A stretch of DNA of 64,000 bases from Massilia arenae (GTDB taxonomy: Bacteria; Pseudomonadota; Gammaproteobacteria; Burkholderiales; Burkholderiaceae_D). The notes under the pieces are model-generated. The model saw only the letters and a program-made list of their open reading frames with translations, was not told the DNA's origin and searched no databases. The stretch covers positions 62,001 through 126,000 of the forward strand of contig NZ_VPFD01000013.1 of assembly GCF_008014745.1 (NCBI RefSeq), written 5' to 3'. Both the position numbers and the translations under genes were made by a program. This document shows, piece by piece, positions 1-8,539 of this stretch; positions within the stretch are counted from its first letter, which is position 1, and each line of letters starts with the position of its first letter.

Positions 1-86
1 AGCGTGATGCCGATGATGACCATCACGACCAGCAGCTCCACCAGGGTGAAGCCGGAGGATGCGCCCCGCGCGCGCCAGGCCGGCAT
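1..86 (-). CDS. gspH: GspH-like type II secretion minor pseudopilin (5' fragment, runs off the left edge)
   Basis: Only the first 28 codons are inside the window. They read MPAWRARGASSGFTLVELLV and continue as a hydrophobic stretch. This is a class III (prepilin) signal: short basic leader, G|FTLVE cleavage site, then a membrane helix that prepilin peptidase exposes. The gene starts 12 bases after the stop of the gspG gene on the same strand, the usual gspG-gspH order. GspH would be a minor pseudopilin in the type II secretion pseudopilus. The identity as gspH rather than another minor pseudopilin rests on position only. Confidence 0.7.
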   Translation of the reverse strand, partial: MPAWRARGASSGFTLVELLVVMVIIGIT

Positions 87-98
87 GGGAAAGATGTC

Positions 99-536
99 TT
101 AGTGCCAGGAACCGACGTCGGCATCCTCGCCGTTGCCGCCCGGCTGGCCGTCGGCGCCGTAGGAGAATACGTCGATCTCGCCTTTCACGCCCGGCGACAG
201 GTATTGGTAAGCATTGCCCCAAGGATCCTTCGGCAGCTTCTCGATATAGCCGCCGTCCTTCCAGCCGTTGGCGGCCGGGCCGGAGGTCGGCTTGGCGATC
301 AGGGCGTTCAGGCCCTGCTCGGTGGTCGGATAGCGCTGGTTGTCGAGCTTGTACAGCTTGAGGGCCTGCATCATGGTGGCGATGTCGACCTTGGCGGCAG
401 TGACGCGCGATTCGCCCGTGCGGCCCAGCAATTTAGGCACGACCAGGGCGCCGAGAATGCCGATGATGACCACGACGACCATGATCTCGACCAGGGTAAA
501 GCCGCGGGCGCGACGTTGTGTGCGTTGGAAATTCAT
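99..536 (-). CDS. gspG: Type II secretion system major pseudopilin GspG
   Basis: A 145-residue protein that polymerises into the periplasmic pseudopilus of the type II secretion system. The leader MNFQRTQRRARG is followed by the prepilin cleavage site G12|F13 and the motif FTLVE, with the conserved Glu at position 5 of the mature protein, then a hydrophobic helix. The family's central block KLPKDPWGNAYQY and the acidic C-terminal calcium-binding type loop are present. I start at 536, because the upstream in-frame ATG at 599 would put 21 non-family residues before the leader. It is the first gene of a leftward unit: about 195 bases separate it from moeB, and gspH follows 12 bases downstream. 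Confidence 0.95.
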   Translation of the reverse strand: MNFQRTQRRARGFTLVEIMVVVVIIGILGALVVPKLLGRTGESRVTAAKVDIATMMQALKLYKLDNQRYPTTEQGLNALIAKPTSGPAANGWKDGGYIEKLPKDPWGNAYQYLSPGVKGEIDVFSYGADGQPGGNGEDADVGSWH

Positions 537-731
537 ATGCAGTGTGATTAGGCTGGTGAATCGGTGGAGCCGGGACAGTATACGGCCGAAATATGACAAG
601 ATAATACTGCGGATGAGTCTGCGTACAATTACTGTGCGAATGATTACATCGCTACCGGCGGCGGGTGTGCAATTGTAAGCTACCTACGCCTGTCACGACA
701 CCTTGGATCCGCGCGATTAAGGCAGTCCTCA

Positions 732-1490
732 TCAAACCTCGTACCGCCTGGCGCACACCGGGCAATCGACATTGCGCGCCACCTTGACGCCAGTCCACTC
801 CATGTATTTCCCATCCAGCATCAGAAGGCGGCCGATCAATGGCTCGCCAACACCCGCGATCAGCTTCATCGCTTCGGCGGCCTGGACCGCGCCGACGATG
901 CCGACCAGCGGGGCGAACACCCCCATGGTGCTGCAGGCAACGTCCTCAAAACCGCTGTCTTCAGGGAACAGGCAGGCATAGCACGGTGCGTCGGGCTGGC
1001 GCGGGTCGAATACGGACAGCTGGCCGTCGAAGCGGATCGCCGCCCCCGACACCAGCGGCACGCCGGCTGCAACGCAGGCGCGGTTGACGGCGTGGCGGGT
1101 GGCGAAGTTGTCGCTGCAGTCGAGCACGACGGTGGCCGTGCGCGCCAGCGCCAGCAGGCGCTCGGGGCCGGCCCGTTCGTTCAGGGCGACCACCTCGATC
1201 TCGGGGTTGATCGCCAGCAGGGCCGCGCGCCCGGAATCGACCTTGGGCTGGCCAATGCGTTCGGTCGTGTGCATCACCTGGCGCTGCAGGTTGGTCAGGT
1301 CGACCGTGTCGTCGTCGACCAGGGTGATGCGGCCGATGCCGCCCGAGGCCAGGTAGAGGGCGGCCGGCGAGCCGAGGCCGCCGGCGCCGATCACCAGGGC
1401 GTGGGCCTCGAGCAGGCGCTGCTGGCCTTCGATGCCGATGTCGTCGAGCAGGATGTGGCGCGAGTAGCGCAGGAGTTGGTGGTCGTTCAT
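732..1490 (-). CDS. moeB: Molybdopterin-synthase adenylyltransferase (MoeB/HesA/ThiF family)
   Basis: A 252-residue E1-like enzyme that adenylates the C-terminal Gly of a ubiquitin-like sulfur carrier (MoaD, or ThiS in some bacteria). The nucleotide-binding loop VIGAGGLGSP lies at residues 34-43, with DDTVDLTNLQRQ near 60-71. The DCSDNFATR block carries the Mg-binding Asp. Two CxxC pairs (CYAC in the middle, CPVC near the C-terminus) form the structural zinc site. Length is normal for MoeB. It stands downstream of ctpA on the same strand, separated by a repeat pair. MoeB and HesA-type ThiF paralogs are hard to separate by eye, and no moaD or thiS is nearby. Confidence 0.88.
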   Translation of the reverse strand: MNDHQLLRYSRHILLDDIGIEGQQRLLEAHALVIGAGGLGSPAALYLASGGIGRITLVDDDTVDLTNLQRQVMHTTERIGQPKVDSGRAALLAINPEIEVVALNERAGPERLLALARTATVVLDCSDNFATRHAVNRACVAAGVPLVSGAAIRFDGQLSVFDPRQPDAPCYACLFPEDSGFEDVACSTMGVFAPLVGIVGAVQAAEAMKLIAGVGEPLIGRLLMLDGKYMEWTGVKVARNVDCPVCARRYEV

Positions 1491-1519
1491 GGTTTTAGGC
1501 CGTGGGTGGGCTGGCAGGA

Positions 1520-1632
1520 CTTGGGTCCCCGCCTGCGCGGGGACGACGTTGAGAGACGTGTGTGGATTGCTTCAAGCTCGACTTTGGCCACGTCCCTGAT
1601 CACGTCATCCCCGCGCAGGCGGGGATCCAAGC
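1520..1632. repeat. Inverted pair of palindromic REP-like repeats
   Basis: The gap between ctpA and moeB carries two copies of one GC-rich palindromic element in opposite orientation. The left copy (1520-1547) contains GGGTCCCCGCCTGCGCGGGG followed by ACGAC. The right copy (1604-1632) contains GTCATCCCCGCGCAGGCGGGG followed by ATCCAAGC. About 55 bases of unrelated sequence separate them. A similar pair lies at 8407-8513. Each unit can fold into a short hairpin, and the pair resembles a REPIN/BIME layout. Such elements are common extragenic repeats in proteobacteria. Confidence 0.8.
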
Positions 1633-1654
1633 TCAGCCCGCACCACCCCCAACA

Positions 1655-3124
1655 TCATTTCTTCGGCGGCGCCTTCAATTCAGGCAATTTATGCTCCGCC
1701 CCCGGCAACGGCGCCGGCGCGGGTTTGTCTTCGTCGGGCACGCCCTTGGCCAGTTGCACCGGCTGGCCCTTGAAGTGATTGATCGCCTGCGCCAATTGAA
1801 AATCGTCCTGGCCGCCGAACTCGATCGGCTTGCGGTCCTTCAGCAGGGCCAGCGCGCGCTGCTGCTGCGCGAGGCTCGGGTTCTGGTCCTTGGGCGCCGC
1901 TTCCTTCTCGCCTTCGGCCGCCAGGTGGCGCTGCAGGTCCGCTTCGCGCACGCGCAGGGCGTTCAGCAGGTCGCCCTCGGCACTTTCGTCGACCCGCATA
2001 TCGGGTTCGATGCCGGTTGCCTGGATCGGCCGCCCTTTCGGCGTGTAGTAGCGCGCCGTGGTCAGCTTGATCGCGGTGTCTTCCGACAGTTGCCGCAAGG
2101 TCTGCACCGAGCCCTTGCCGAAGGTGCGGCTGCCCATCACGATCGCGCGCTGGTAATCCTGCAGCGCGCCGGCCACGATTTCGGATGCCGATGCCGAGCC
2201 GCCATTGACCAGTACCACCATCGGCACCGATTTGAGGCCGGCCGGCAAGCCCGCCAGCGGGTCGCCGCGCTGGGCGTAGAATTCGCGCCGGCCATAGAAG
2301 TCCTGGTTCGAATCCGCGACCTGGCCCTTGGTAGACACGATCACCTGGTCCGGCTGCGGCAGGAAGGCGGCCGAGACACCGATCGCGCCCGGCAGCAGGC
2401 CGCCCGGGTCGTTGCGCAGGTCGAGCACCAGGCCCTTGATGTCGGGTTGTTCGGCGTACAGTTCCTTGGTTTTCTTGGCCAGCTCGTCCAGCGTGTTTTC
2501 CTGGAACTGGCTGATGCGCAGCCAGGCATAGCCGGGCTCGACCATTTTGGCCTTGACGCTGACGACCTTGATTTCCTGGCGCGCGATCGGCACCACCCAG
2601 GGTTTGTCTTCGCCCGGACGGGCGATGGTGAGCGTGACCTTGCTGCCGACCTTGCCGCGCATGCGCTTGATCGCCTCGTCGGACGACATATTGCGCACGG
2701 GGACATTGTCGATGCGGGTGATCAGGTCGCCAGGCTTGACGCCGGCCTTGAAGGCGGGCGTATCCTCGATCGGCGACACCACCTTGATATAGCCGTCCTC
2801 GTTCGAGATCTCGACGCCGACGCCCACGAACTTGCCCTGCACCGCCTCGCGCATGTCGCGGAAGGCCTTGGGGTCGAGGTAGACCGAATGCGGGTCGAGC
2901 GAGGCGACCATGCCGCCGATCGCTTCCGACAGCAGCTTTTTATCTTCCACCGGCTCGACGTAGTCGGTCTTGATCAGGCCATACACGTCGGCCAGCTGGC
3001 GCAGCTCGTCGAGCGGCAAGGGCGCGCCGGCCTTTTGCGCATGGGCCGACAGCTGGAACGATGCCGCCACGCCAACCAGCACGCCCACGCCGACCAGCCC
3101 GAAATGCTTTGCTTTCATGCCCAT
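1655..3124 (-). CDS. ctpA: Carboxy-terminal processing serine protease (S41, CtpA/Prc family)
   Basis: A 489-residue periplasmic protease that trims protein C-termini. A signal peptide or anchor covers residues 1-30 (hydrophobic run ending SAHAQ). A PDZ domain spans about 95-150 (GKFVGVGVEIS to PGDLITRIDNVPV). The S41 catalytic domain carries NGGSASASEIVAGAL with the expected nucleophile Ser312, and RTFGKGSVQ with general base Lys337. The 25-residue spacing matches the family's Ser-Lys dyad. It sits 17 bases downstream of the envC-like gene on minus. The pairing with an amidase activator fits a role in cell-wall or septum maintenance. ATG at 3118 is an alternative start. Confidence 0.93.
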   Translation of the reverse strand: MGMKAKHFGLVGVGVLVGVAASFQLSAHAQKAGAPLPLDELRQLADVYGLIKTDYVEPVEDKKLLSEAIGGMVASLDPHSVYLDPKAFRDMREAVQGKFVGVGVEISNEDGYIKVVSPIEDTPAFKAGVKPGDLITRIDNVPVRNMSSDEAIKRMRGKVGSKVTLTIARPGEDKPWVVPIARQEIKVVSVKAKMVEPGYAWLRISQFQENTLDELAKKTKELYAEQPDIKGLVLDLRNDPGGLLPGAIGVSAAFLPQPDQVIVSTKGQVADSNQDFYGRREFYAQRGDPLAGLPAGLKSVPMVVLVNGGSASASEIVAGALQDYQRAIVMGSRTFGKGSVQTLRQLSEDTAIKLTTARYYTPKGRPIQATGIEPDMRVDESAEGDLLNALRVREADLQRHLAAEGEKEAAPKDQNPSLAQQQRALALLKDRKPIEFGGQDDFQLAQAINHFKGQPVQLAKGVPDEDKPAPAPLPGAEHKLPELKAPPKK

Positions 3125-3141
3125 GTTGACCCTTGTTGTAC

Positions 3142-4611
3142 CTAGAACCGGACCCAGCCCGCCGGATCGATGGCCTTGCCACGATGCCTGAGCTCAAAGT
3201 ATAGCCCCGATTCCTCGTTGCCACCGGTATTGCCGGCACTGGCCACCGCCTCGCCGGCGCGCACGCTGTCGCCGGGACGCTTGAGCAGTGACTGGTTATT
3301 GCCATAGATCGACAGGTAGCCGTCGCCGTGGTCGATGATGATCAGGTTGCCGAAGCCGCGCATCCAGTCGGCGTGGACCACCCTGCCCGGCGCCACAGCC
3401 CGCACCTCGGATCCTTCGGCGGCCTTGATGAAATTGCCCTTCCAGGTCGGGCCGTCGCCGCGGCGTCCGCCGAAGCGGGCCACGACGCTGCCGTTGACCG
3501 GGCTGGCCATGCGGCCCTTGAGCGCGGTGAACGAGCCGCTGGCCGCGGCCGGTCCCAGGATCGGCGGCGGCGGTTCGCTCGGACCGGGATCTTCCTGGTC
3601 CGGCTCCTGGGCCAGGATCGGCGCTTCCTTGATCGGTTCTGGCATCGGCTTGGGCTTGGCGCCCGGCTTGGCGTTTTCGCGCGCGATGCGTTCGCGTTCG
3701 CGGTCGCGCTCGGCCTTCTCGGCCGCCGCTTTCGCACGTGCGGCCGCCAGCGCCTTCGCTTTCGCCTCGGCCGCGGCTTTTGCTTTCGCACGCTTCGCGG
3801 CCAGGGCCGCCTGACGCTTGCGCTCGGCTTCTTCCTGCTCGCGGATCAGGCGTTCGAGACGGGTGACCAGGCCCACCATGCGTTCTTCGTCCTGCGCCAG
3901 GCGGCTGGCCTCTTTGCGCTGGTCGGCCAGGCGGGTCGACAAGGTGTTGAGCAGCGCGGAGCGCTTGGCTTTTTCCTTTTCCAGCAGCGCCTTCTGGTCG
4001 AGCTGCTCCTGGGCGATTTCTTCCAGCTCTTGCTGGGCGTTCTCGACCTGGTCGCGGTTGGCCTCGACCTGCACCAGGTTGCCGCGCAGCGAACCGAGCA
4101 GGCGCGCCTGGGCCTGGGAGACATAGGCCATCAATTGCAGGTCGCGGCTGATGCGGTTCGGATTGTCGCCCGACAGCAGCAGCTTGATCCGGTCTTCGTT
4201 GCCAGCCACATAGTGTTCGCGCAACAGCTTGGCCAGCTGCTTTTGCTGGGCGGCGATGGTCTGGTTCAGCTGTTCCTGCTGCGCGGCCAGGTCTTGCAGG
4301 CGCGTGTTGGTGGCGCCCTGCTCTTCCTGCAGGTCGCGCAGCGCCCGGTTGGCGTCGGAAATGGCGGCCTCGGACTCGGCCAGCGTGTCGGCCGCGTCCT
4401 CCCTGGCGCTTTCGGTCTGGCTGATGTCGCGCTTGATCGCCTGCAGCTTTTGCTGGATACCGGCGCGCTGCTTCTCGGCCGCCGCCTTCTGGCGGCTGCG
4501 CTCGGTCTGGCGCTGGGCCCAGGCATCGGTTGCGAACGCGCTCGACAGCGCGACCGCCAGCAACGTACTCATGAGTACGCTGCCGGCTCCCTTCATGAAT
4601 GGCAAACGCAA
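3142..4611 (-). CDS. envC: EnvC-like murein hydrolase activator (coiled coil + M23/LytM domain)
   Basis: A 489-residue exported protein. After a signal peptide (residues 1-32, ending DAWAQ) comes a long coiled coil rich in Gln, Glu and Lys. A highly charged Ala/Lys/Arg stretch and a proline-rich linker precede a C-terminal LytM/M23 domain. The M23 fold blocks AVAPGRVVHADWMRGFGNLIIIDHGDGYLSIYGN and YFELRHRG can be read. The first zinc-ligand His and Asp of active M23 enzymes are not in the expected place (ARFGGRRGDGPTWKG). I therefore infer a non-catalytic amidase activator, as in E. coli EnvC. It lies directly after gpmA, a synteny common in beta-proteobacteria. Confidence 0.9.
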   Translation of the reverse strand: MRLPFMKGAGSVLMSTLLAVALSSAFATDAWAQRQTERSRQKAAAEKQRAGIQQKLQAIKRDISQTESAREDAADTLAESEAAISDANRALRDLQEEQGATNTRLQDLAAQQEQLNQTIAAQQKQLAKLLREHYVAGNEDRIKLLLSGDNPNRISRDLQLMAYVSQAQARLLGSLRGNLVQVEANRDQVENAQQELEEIAQEQLDQKALLEKEKAKRSALLNTLSTRLADQRKEASRLAQDEERMVGLVTRLERLIREQEEAERKRQAALAAKRAKAKAAAEAKAKALAAARAKAAAEKAERDRERERIARENAKPGAKPKPMPEPIKEAPILAQEPDQEDPGPSEPPPPILGPAAASGSFTALKGRMASPVNGSVVARFGGRRGDGPTWKGNFIKAAEGSEVRAVAPGRVVHADWMRGFGNLIIIDHGDGYLSIYGNNQSLLKRPGDSVRAGEAVASAGNTGGNEESGLYFELRHRGKAIDPAGWVRF

Positions 4612-4614
4612 GAC

Positions 4615-5361
4615 TTACTTTGCCTTCCCTTGGTTGGCCACGGCCGCCATGGCGGCGGCGATCGCTTCCTGGTCGCCCAGGTAGTAGTGCTTGATCGGCT
4701 TGAGGTCGGCGTCCAGCTCATACACCAGCGGCTGGCCGTTGGGGATGTTCAGGCCGACGATGTCGGCGTCGCTGATATTGTCCAGCATCTTGATGATGGC
4801 GCGCAGGCTGTTGCCGTGGGCCGAGATCAAAATCTTCTTGCCGGCGCGGATGGCCGGGGCGATCTCGTCGTTCCAGGCCGGCATCACGCGCGCCACGGTG
4901 TCCTTCAGGCATTCGGTCAGCGGGATCTGCTCGTCGGTGAGCGCTGCATAGCGCGGGTCGCCGAACGAGGTGCGTTCGTCGTCCTTTTCCAGCGCCGGCG
5001 GCGGGGTGTCGTAGCTGCGGCGCCAGACCAGCACCTGCTCGTCGCCGAACTTGGCGGCGGTTTCCGCCTTGTCCAGGCCCTGCAGCGCGCCGTAGTGGCG
5101 TTCGTTCAGGCGCCAGTCGTTCTTGACCGGCAGGTACATCGCGTCCATCTCGTCCATTGCCAGCCACAGGGTGCGGATGGCGCGCTTGAGCACCGAGGTA
5201 TAGGCCACGTCGAAGGTGAAGCCGGCTTCCTTGAGCACGCGACCGGCGCTTTTCGCCTCGGCCACGCCTTTTTCGGTCAGGTCGACGTCGGTCCAGCCGG
5301 TGAAGCGGTTTTCCAGGTTCCAGGTGGATTCGCCGTGGCGCATGAATACGATCTTGTACAT
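4615..5361 (-). CDS. gpmA: 2,3-bisphosphoglycerate-dependent phosphoglycerate mutase
   Basis: A 248-residue glycolytic enzyme that interconverts 3- and 2-phosphoglycerate through a phosphohistidine. The signature [10 protein letters not shown] holds the phospho-acceptor His9, with Arg8. LNERHYG gives the proton donor Glu87, and SAHGNSLRA holds the second active-site His182. The length and the insert [11 protein letters not shown] are typical of the cofactor-dependent (dPGM) family. The stop codon lies 3 bases before the envC start, so the two are probably co-transcribed. The divergent rhodanese gene starts 91 bases away. Confidence 0.97.
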   Translation of the reverse strand: MYKIVFMRHGESTWNLENRFTGWTDVDLTEKGVAEAKSAGRVLKEAGFTFDVAYTSVLKRAIRTLWLAMDEMDAMYLPVKNDWRLNERHYGALQGLDKAETAAKFGDEQVLVWRRSYDTPPPALEKDDERTSFGDPRYAALTDEQIPLTECLKDTVARVMPAWNDEIAPAIRAGKKILISAHGNSLRAIIKMLDNISDADIVGLNIPNGQPLVYELDADLKPIKHYYLGDQEAIAAAMAAVANQGKAK

Positions 5362-5389
5362 TAGTCTCTTCTTCTCGAAAAAATTCTGG

Positions 5390-5420
5390 TTGAAGTCCGG
5401 TCCGGCATCTATTTTATAAT
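5390..5420 (+). promoter_or_regulatory. Candidate sigma-70 promoter of the rhodanese-grxC unit
   Basis: A TTGAAG -35 box (5390-5395) and a perfect TATAAT -10 box (5415-5420) are separated by 19 bases, longer than the ideal 17. The -10 lies 33 bases before the GTG start of the rhodanese gene, in the divergent gap with gpmA. Confidence 0.5.
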
Positions 5421-5452
5421 GCCCCGATTCAGTTCAACCAATCGGAACCCTT

Positions 5453-5854
5453 GTGAATTTCTTACTCGATAATATCTTCGTTGTTGCGATCGCTGTGATT
5501 TCGGGCGTCGCCCTGCTGTGGCCGGCACTGGCGCCGCGCGGAAAACGCGCCACGCCGCTGCAGGTGACGCAGATGATCAACCGCGGCAAGACCACCGTGG
5601 TCGACGTACGCAGCGCGGAAGAATTCGCGGCAGGCCACCTGCGCGACGCGAAACACATCCCGCTGGCAGACTTGGGCAATCGCATCGGCGAGCTGGACAA
5701 GTCGAAGAACCGTACCGTCGTGGTGGTGTGCCAGACCGGCGCCCGTGGCGACAAGGCCGCACGCCAGTTGCAGGCGGCCGGTTTCGAAGACGTCCACAGC
5801 CTGGAAGGCGGCCTGACGGCCTGGACGGCTGCAGGACTGCCGGTCACCAAGTAA
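5453..5854 (+). CDS. Membrane-anchored rhodanese-like sulfurtransferase (YibN type)
   Basis: A 133-residue protein with an N-terminal membrane helix (residues 7-26) and one rhodanese domain facing the cytoplasm or periplasm. The active-site loop CQTGAR starts at Cys93, which would carry the persulfide, and the CH2A-like segment VDVRSAEEFAAGHL is present. The gene starts with GTG at 5453. Its place before grxC and secB matches E. coli yibN-grxC-secB-gpsA, so a role linked to thiol or sulfur handling is likely. The physiological substrate is unknown. Confidence 0.9.
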   Translation: MNFLLDNIFVVAIAVISGVALLWPALAPRGKRATPLQVTQMINRGKTTVVDVRSAEEFAAGHLRDAKHIPLADLGNRIGELDKSKNRTVVVVCQTGARGDKAARQLQAAGFEDVHSLEGGLTAWTAAGLPVTK

Positions 5855-5858
5855 ACCC

Positions 5859-5881
5859 GCCGGCCCGATATTCGGGCCGGC
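5859..5881 (+). other. Intercistronic hairpin between rhodanese and grxC
   Basis: A perfect 10-bp stem (GCCGGCCCGA / TCGGGCCGGC) closes a 3-base loop in the 46-base gap. There is no following T-run, so it looks like an mRNA-processing or stability element rather than a terminator. Confidence 0.6.
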
Positions 5882-5900
5882 AGACACGAAAGGATTCAGC

Positions 5901-6164
5901 ATGACAGCCCACGTCGTTCTCTACCACACCGCAGCCTGCCCTTATTGCGTGCGCGCCGAGCGCCTGCTCGAAGCCAAGGGCGTGCATGACATCGAACGCA
6001 TCCGCGTCGACCTCGACCCGGAACAGCGCCAGATCATGATGCAGCGCACCGGTCGCCGCACCGTGCCGCAGATCTACGTTGGAGACACCCACGTCGGCGG
6101 TTTCGACGATTTGTATGCGCTGGACCAGGCAGGACGCCTGGACCCGATGCTCAAGGGCGAGTAA
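5901..6164 (+). CDS. grxC: Glutaredoxin 3
   Basis: An 87-residue thioredoxin-fold protein that reduces disulfides and glutathionylated proteins with glutathione. The dithiol active site CPYC is at residues 13-16. The cis-Pro segment RRTVPQIYVGD and the glutathione-binding GGFDDLYAL motif follow. Length matches GrxC. It lies 46 bases after the rhodanese gene and about 150 bases before secB, in conserved order. Confidence 0.96.
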   Translation: MTAHVVLYHTAACPYCVRAERLLEAKGVHDIERIRVDLDPEQRQIMMQRTGRRTVPQIYVGDTHVGGFDDLYALDQAGRLDPMLKGE

Positions 6165-6313
6165 GCTAATTGGGCTGAACGCGGCGGCGGGCGGCAAAGC
6201 CGCTATTGCTTCCAAGTTGGTTTTGCTACAATTGTCGTCGCGTTTGACCCAAGCACCCCGGAGCGGCCTGCCAAACTGGCGATCTGCTTCCCACTATTAT
6301 TAGAAAGCGTTCC

Positions 6314-6772
6314 ATGTCTGACGAAACTCTGCAACCAGTATTCCAAATCCAACGCGTCTACCTGAAAGACATGTCGCTGGAGCAACCGAATTCGCCATCG
6401 ATCTTCCTGGAGCAGGAAGCCCCGGCAATCGAAGTGTCGCTCGACGTCGGCGCCGAAAGCATCGCCGAAGGCATCTACGAGTCGACCGTGACGATCACCG
6501 TCACCGCCAAGGTCAAGGACAAGGTTGCGTTCCTGGTGGAAGGCAAGCAGGCTGGCATCTTCGAAGCCCGCAACATCCCTGCCGAGCAGATGGATCCGCT
6601 GCTGGGCATCGGCTGCCCGAACATCATCTACCCATACCTGCGCGCGAACATCGCCGACGTGATCAGCCGTGCCGGCTTCCCGCCAGTGCACCTGGCCGAG
6701 ATCAACTTCGAAGCGTTCTACCAGCAGCGCGCCGCGGCCATGGCTGAAGCAGCCACCGCACCGGCAAACTAA
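6314..6772 (+). CDS. secB: Protein-export chaperone SecB
   Basis: A 152-residue cytoplasmic chaperone that works as a tetramer. It keeps presecretory proteins unfolded and hands them to SecA. Recognisable blocks are [19 protein letters not shown] near the N-terminus, the acidic SecA-contact surface, and the conserved [35 protein letters not shown] segment (positions about 100-135). It lies in the conserved grxC-secB-gpsA neighbourhood. A possible TACAAT -10 at 6227-6232 precedes it, but the -35 is poor. Confidence 0.97.
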   Translation: MSDETLQPVFQIQRVYLKDMSLEQPNSPSIFLEQEAPAIEVSLDVGAESIAEGIYESTVTITVTAKVKDKVAFLVEGKQAGIFEARNIPAEQMDPLLGIGCPNIIYPYLRANIADVISRAGFPPVHLAEINFEAFYQQRAAAMAEAATAPAN

Positions 6773-6783
6773 GCACCACCATG

Positions 6784-6809
6784 ACGGACGCGGCCCAGGT
6801 CGCGTCCGT
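6784..6809 (+). other. Hairpin after secB
   Basis: A 9-bp perfect stem (ACGGACGCG / CGCGTCCGT) with an 8-base loop starts 11 bases after the secB stop. It lacks a T-run. It may stabilise the secB 3' end or act as a weak terminator before the SH3 gene. Confidence 0.45.
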
Positions 6810-6854
6810 GCCAGCCTTTCGGCGTCGCGGTTCCACCTACAACCCAGGCCCGCC

Positions 6855-7310
6855 ATGCTCCCTTCCCGACTTCTTGCAGCTGCTCCACTGTTGGCGATGA
6901 CAGTGCTGGCCGCGCCAAGCGCTCACGCCTTCGATTTCAAGACGGTGGGCACCGCCCCGGCGATCCTGTACCAGACGCCATCGGCCAAGGGAAACAAACT
7001 CTATCTGGCGCCGCCCGGCATGCCGCTGCAGGTCATGATCGCCTATGGCAGCTGGGTCAAGGTGCGCGACATGAACGGCGACGTGGCCTGGACGCCGGCA
7101 AATTCGCTGGCCGCGCGACGCAATGTGCTGGTACGCACGCCCGGTAGCCGGGTCCATTCCGGCCCCGATGAAACCTCGGCGGTCCTGATGACGGCCGACA
7201 AGGGCGTTTTACTTGAACTGGCCGATCCCCATGCTCTCGTCTGGGCGCGCGTGCGCCATCGCGACGGCATCATCGGCTATATCAAGGTCTCGGACATCTG
7301 GGGCCTGTAA
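6855..7310 (+). CDS. Secreted SH3b-domain protein
   Basis: A 151-residue protein with a signal peptide ([15 protein letters not shown] to ending APSAHA, about residues 1-25) and two bacterial SH3-like segments, about 35-85 ([39 protein letters not shown]) and 95-150. SH3b domains often bind peptidoglycan or proteins in the envelope. I chose the ATG at 6855, which gives a clean signal peptide. An upstream in-frame start would lie inside secB. Function beyond an envelope role is not known. Confidence 0.85.
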   Translation: MLPSRLLAAAPLLAMTVLAAPSAHAFDFKTVGTAPAILYQTPSAKGNKLYLAPPGMPLQVMIAYGSWVKVRDMNGDVAWTPANSLAARRNVLVRTPGSRVHSGPDETSAVLMTADKGVLLELADPHALVWARVRHRDGIIGYIKVSDIWGL

Positions 7311-7327
7311 TCCACTCCAGGAGTTCC

Positions 7328-8359
7328 ATGCAACAGAATAAACCCAACACCAAGATCACCGTCCTCGGCGCCGGCGCCTGGGGCACCGCCGTCGCGATCG
7401 CCCTGGCCGCGCGCCATGACGTGCTGCTGTGGGGCCGCAATCCACAACAAATGGCGGATACCGACGCCGCGCGCGACAACCTGGCCTACCTGCCGGGCCA
7501 TCCGCTGCCCCCAAGCTTGCGCGTGAGCGCCGACTTCGAGGCGGCGATCGCCCACGTGGCGTCTGGCGCCGCACAAGACGCGCCGCTGCTGATCCTGGCC
7601 TGCCCGGTGGCCGGCCTGCGCCCGCTGCTGGAGCAGTTGCGTGGCCGCCCGATCCCGAACGTCGTCTGGCTGTGCAAGGGCTTCGAAGCCGGCACCGGCC
7701 TGCTGCCGCACCAGGTGGTGGCGCAGGTGCTGGGCGACAGAGTGCCGGGGGCGGCGCTGTCCGGCCCCTCGTTCGCGCAAGAAGTGGCGCGCGGCCTGCC
7801 GTGCGCGCTGACCGTGGCCTCGGCGTCGGCCGAGCTGCGCGAGCGCGTGGTGGCGGCGGCGCATGGCGACAACCTGCGCGTCTACTCGCACGACGACCTG
7901 GTCGGCGTGGAAGTGGGCGGCGCGGTCAAGAACGTAATGGCGATCGCCACCGGCGCCGCCGATGGGCTGGGGCTGGGCCTGAACGCCCGCGCGGCCCTGA
8001 TCACGCGCGGCCTGGCCGAGATCACCCGCCTCGGGCTGGCGCTCGGCGCGCAGCCGGGCACCTTCATGGGTCTGTCGGGGATGGGCGACCTGATCCTGAC
8101 CTGCACCGGCGACCTGTCGCGCAACCGGAGAGTCGGCCTGGCGCTGGCCGAGGGCAAGGCGCTGGCCACGATCGTGGCGGACCTGGGGCATGTGGCCGAG
8201 GGCGTGCCGTGTGCGAAGGCGGTGCGCGAGCTGGCGCGCCGGATGGAAGTCGATATGCCGATCACCGAGGCGGTGGCCAGCGTGTTGTTCGATGGCGTGA
8301 ATGCGGCGCAGATGGCGGCGCAGTTGCTGGCGCGGGATCCGCGGGTGGAACTGGCGTGA
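7328..8359 (+). CDS. gpsA: NAD(P)H-dependent glycerol-3-phosphate dehydrogenase
   Basis: A 343-residue cytoplasmic enzyme that reduces dihydroxyacetone phosphate to sn-glycerol 3-phosphate for phospholipid synthesis. The Rossmann motif GAGAWGT begins at residue 14. The catalytic Lys201 lies in [17 protein letters not shown], and [12 protein letters not shown] with SRNRRVG forms the C-terminal substrate site. It starts 17 bases after the SH3 gene, preceded by CAGGAG. The gene order secB-gpsA is conserved in proteobacteria. Confidence 0.96.
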   Translation: MQQNKPNTKITVLGAGAWGTAVAIALAARHDVLLWGRNPQQMADTDAARDNLAYLPGHPLPPSLRVSADFEAAIAHVASGAAQDAPLLILACPVAGLRPLLEQLRGRPIPNVVWLCKGFEAGTGLLPHQVVAQVLGDRVPGAALSGPSFAQEVARGLPCALTVASASAELRERVVAAAHGDNLRVYSHDDLVGVEVGGAVKNVMAIATGAADGLGLGLNARAALITRGLAEITRLGLALGAQPGTFMGLSGMGDLILTCTGDLSRNRRVGLALAEGKALATIVADLGHVAEGVPCAKAVRELARRMEVDMPITEAVASVLFDGVNAAQMAAQLLARDPRVELA

Positions 8360-8406
8360 TTTTCAGGGTGAGCGGCCTGGGTTGTTGACTGGGGCTGCTC
8401 ATGGTG

Positions 8407-8513
8407 GCTTGGGTCCCCGCCTTCGCGGGGACGACGTTCTAACGCTGCGGACAACGAATATGACGACGGCTTGATACCTACGCACGTCGTTCCCGCGCAG
8501 GCGGGAACCCAAG
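8407..8513. repeat. Second inverted pair of palindromic REP-like repeats
   Basis: This is the same element family as at 1520-1632. The left copy (8407-8438) contains GGGTCCCCGCCTTCGCGGGG then ACGACGTT. The right copy (8485-8513) contains CGTCGTTCCCGCGCAGGCGGG then AACCCAAG, in inverted orientation. It fills the convergent gap between gpsA and the cupin gene. The core differs by a few bases between copies, with pairing kept. Confidence 0.8.
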
Positions 8514-8539
8514 TACACACTCACACTACCAACCTCAAA

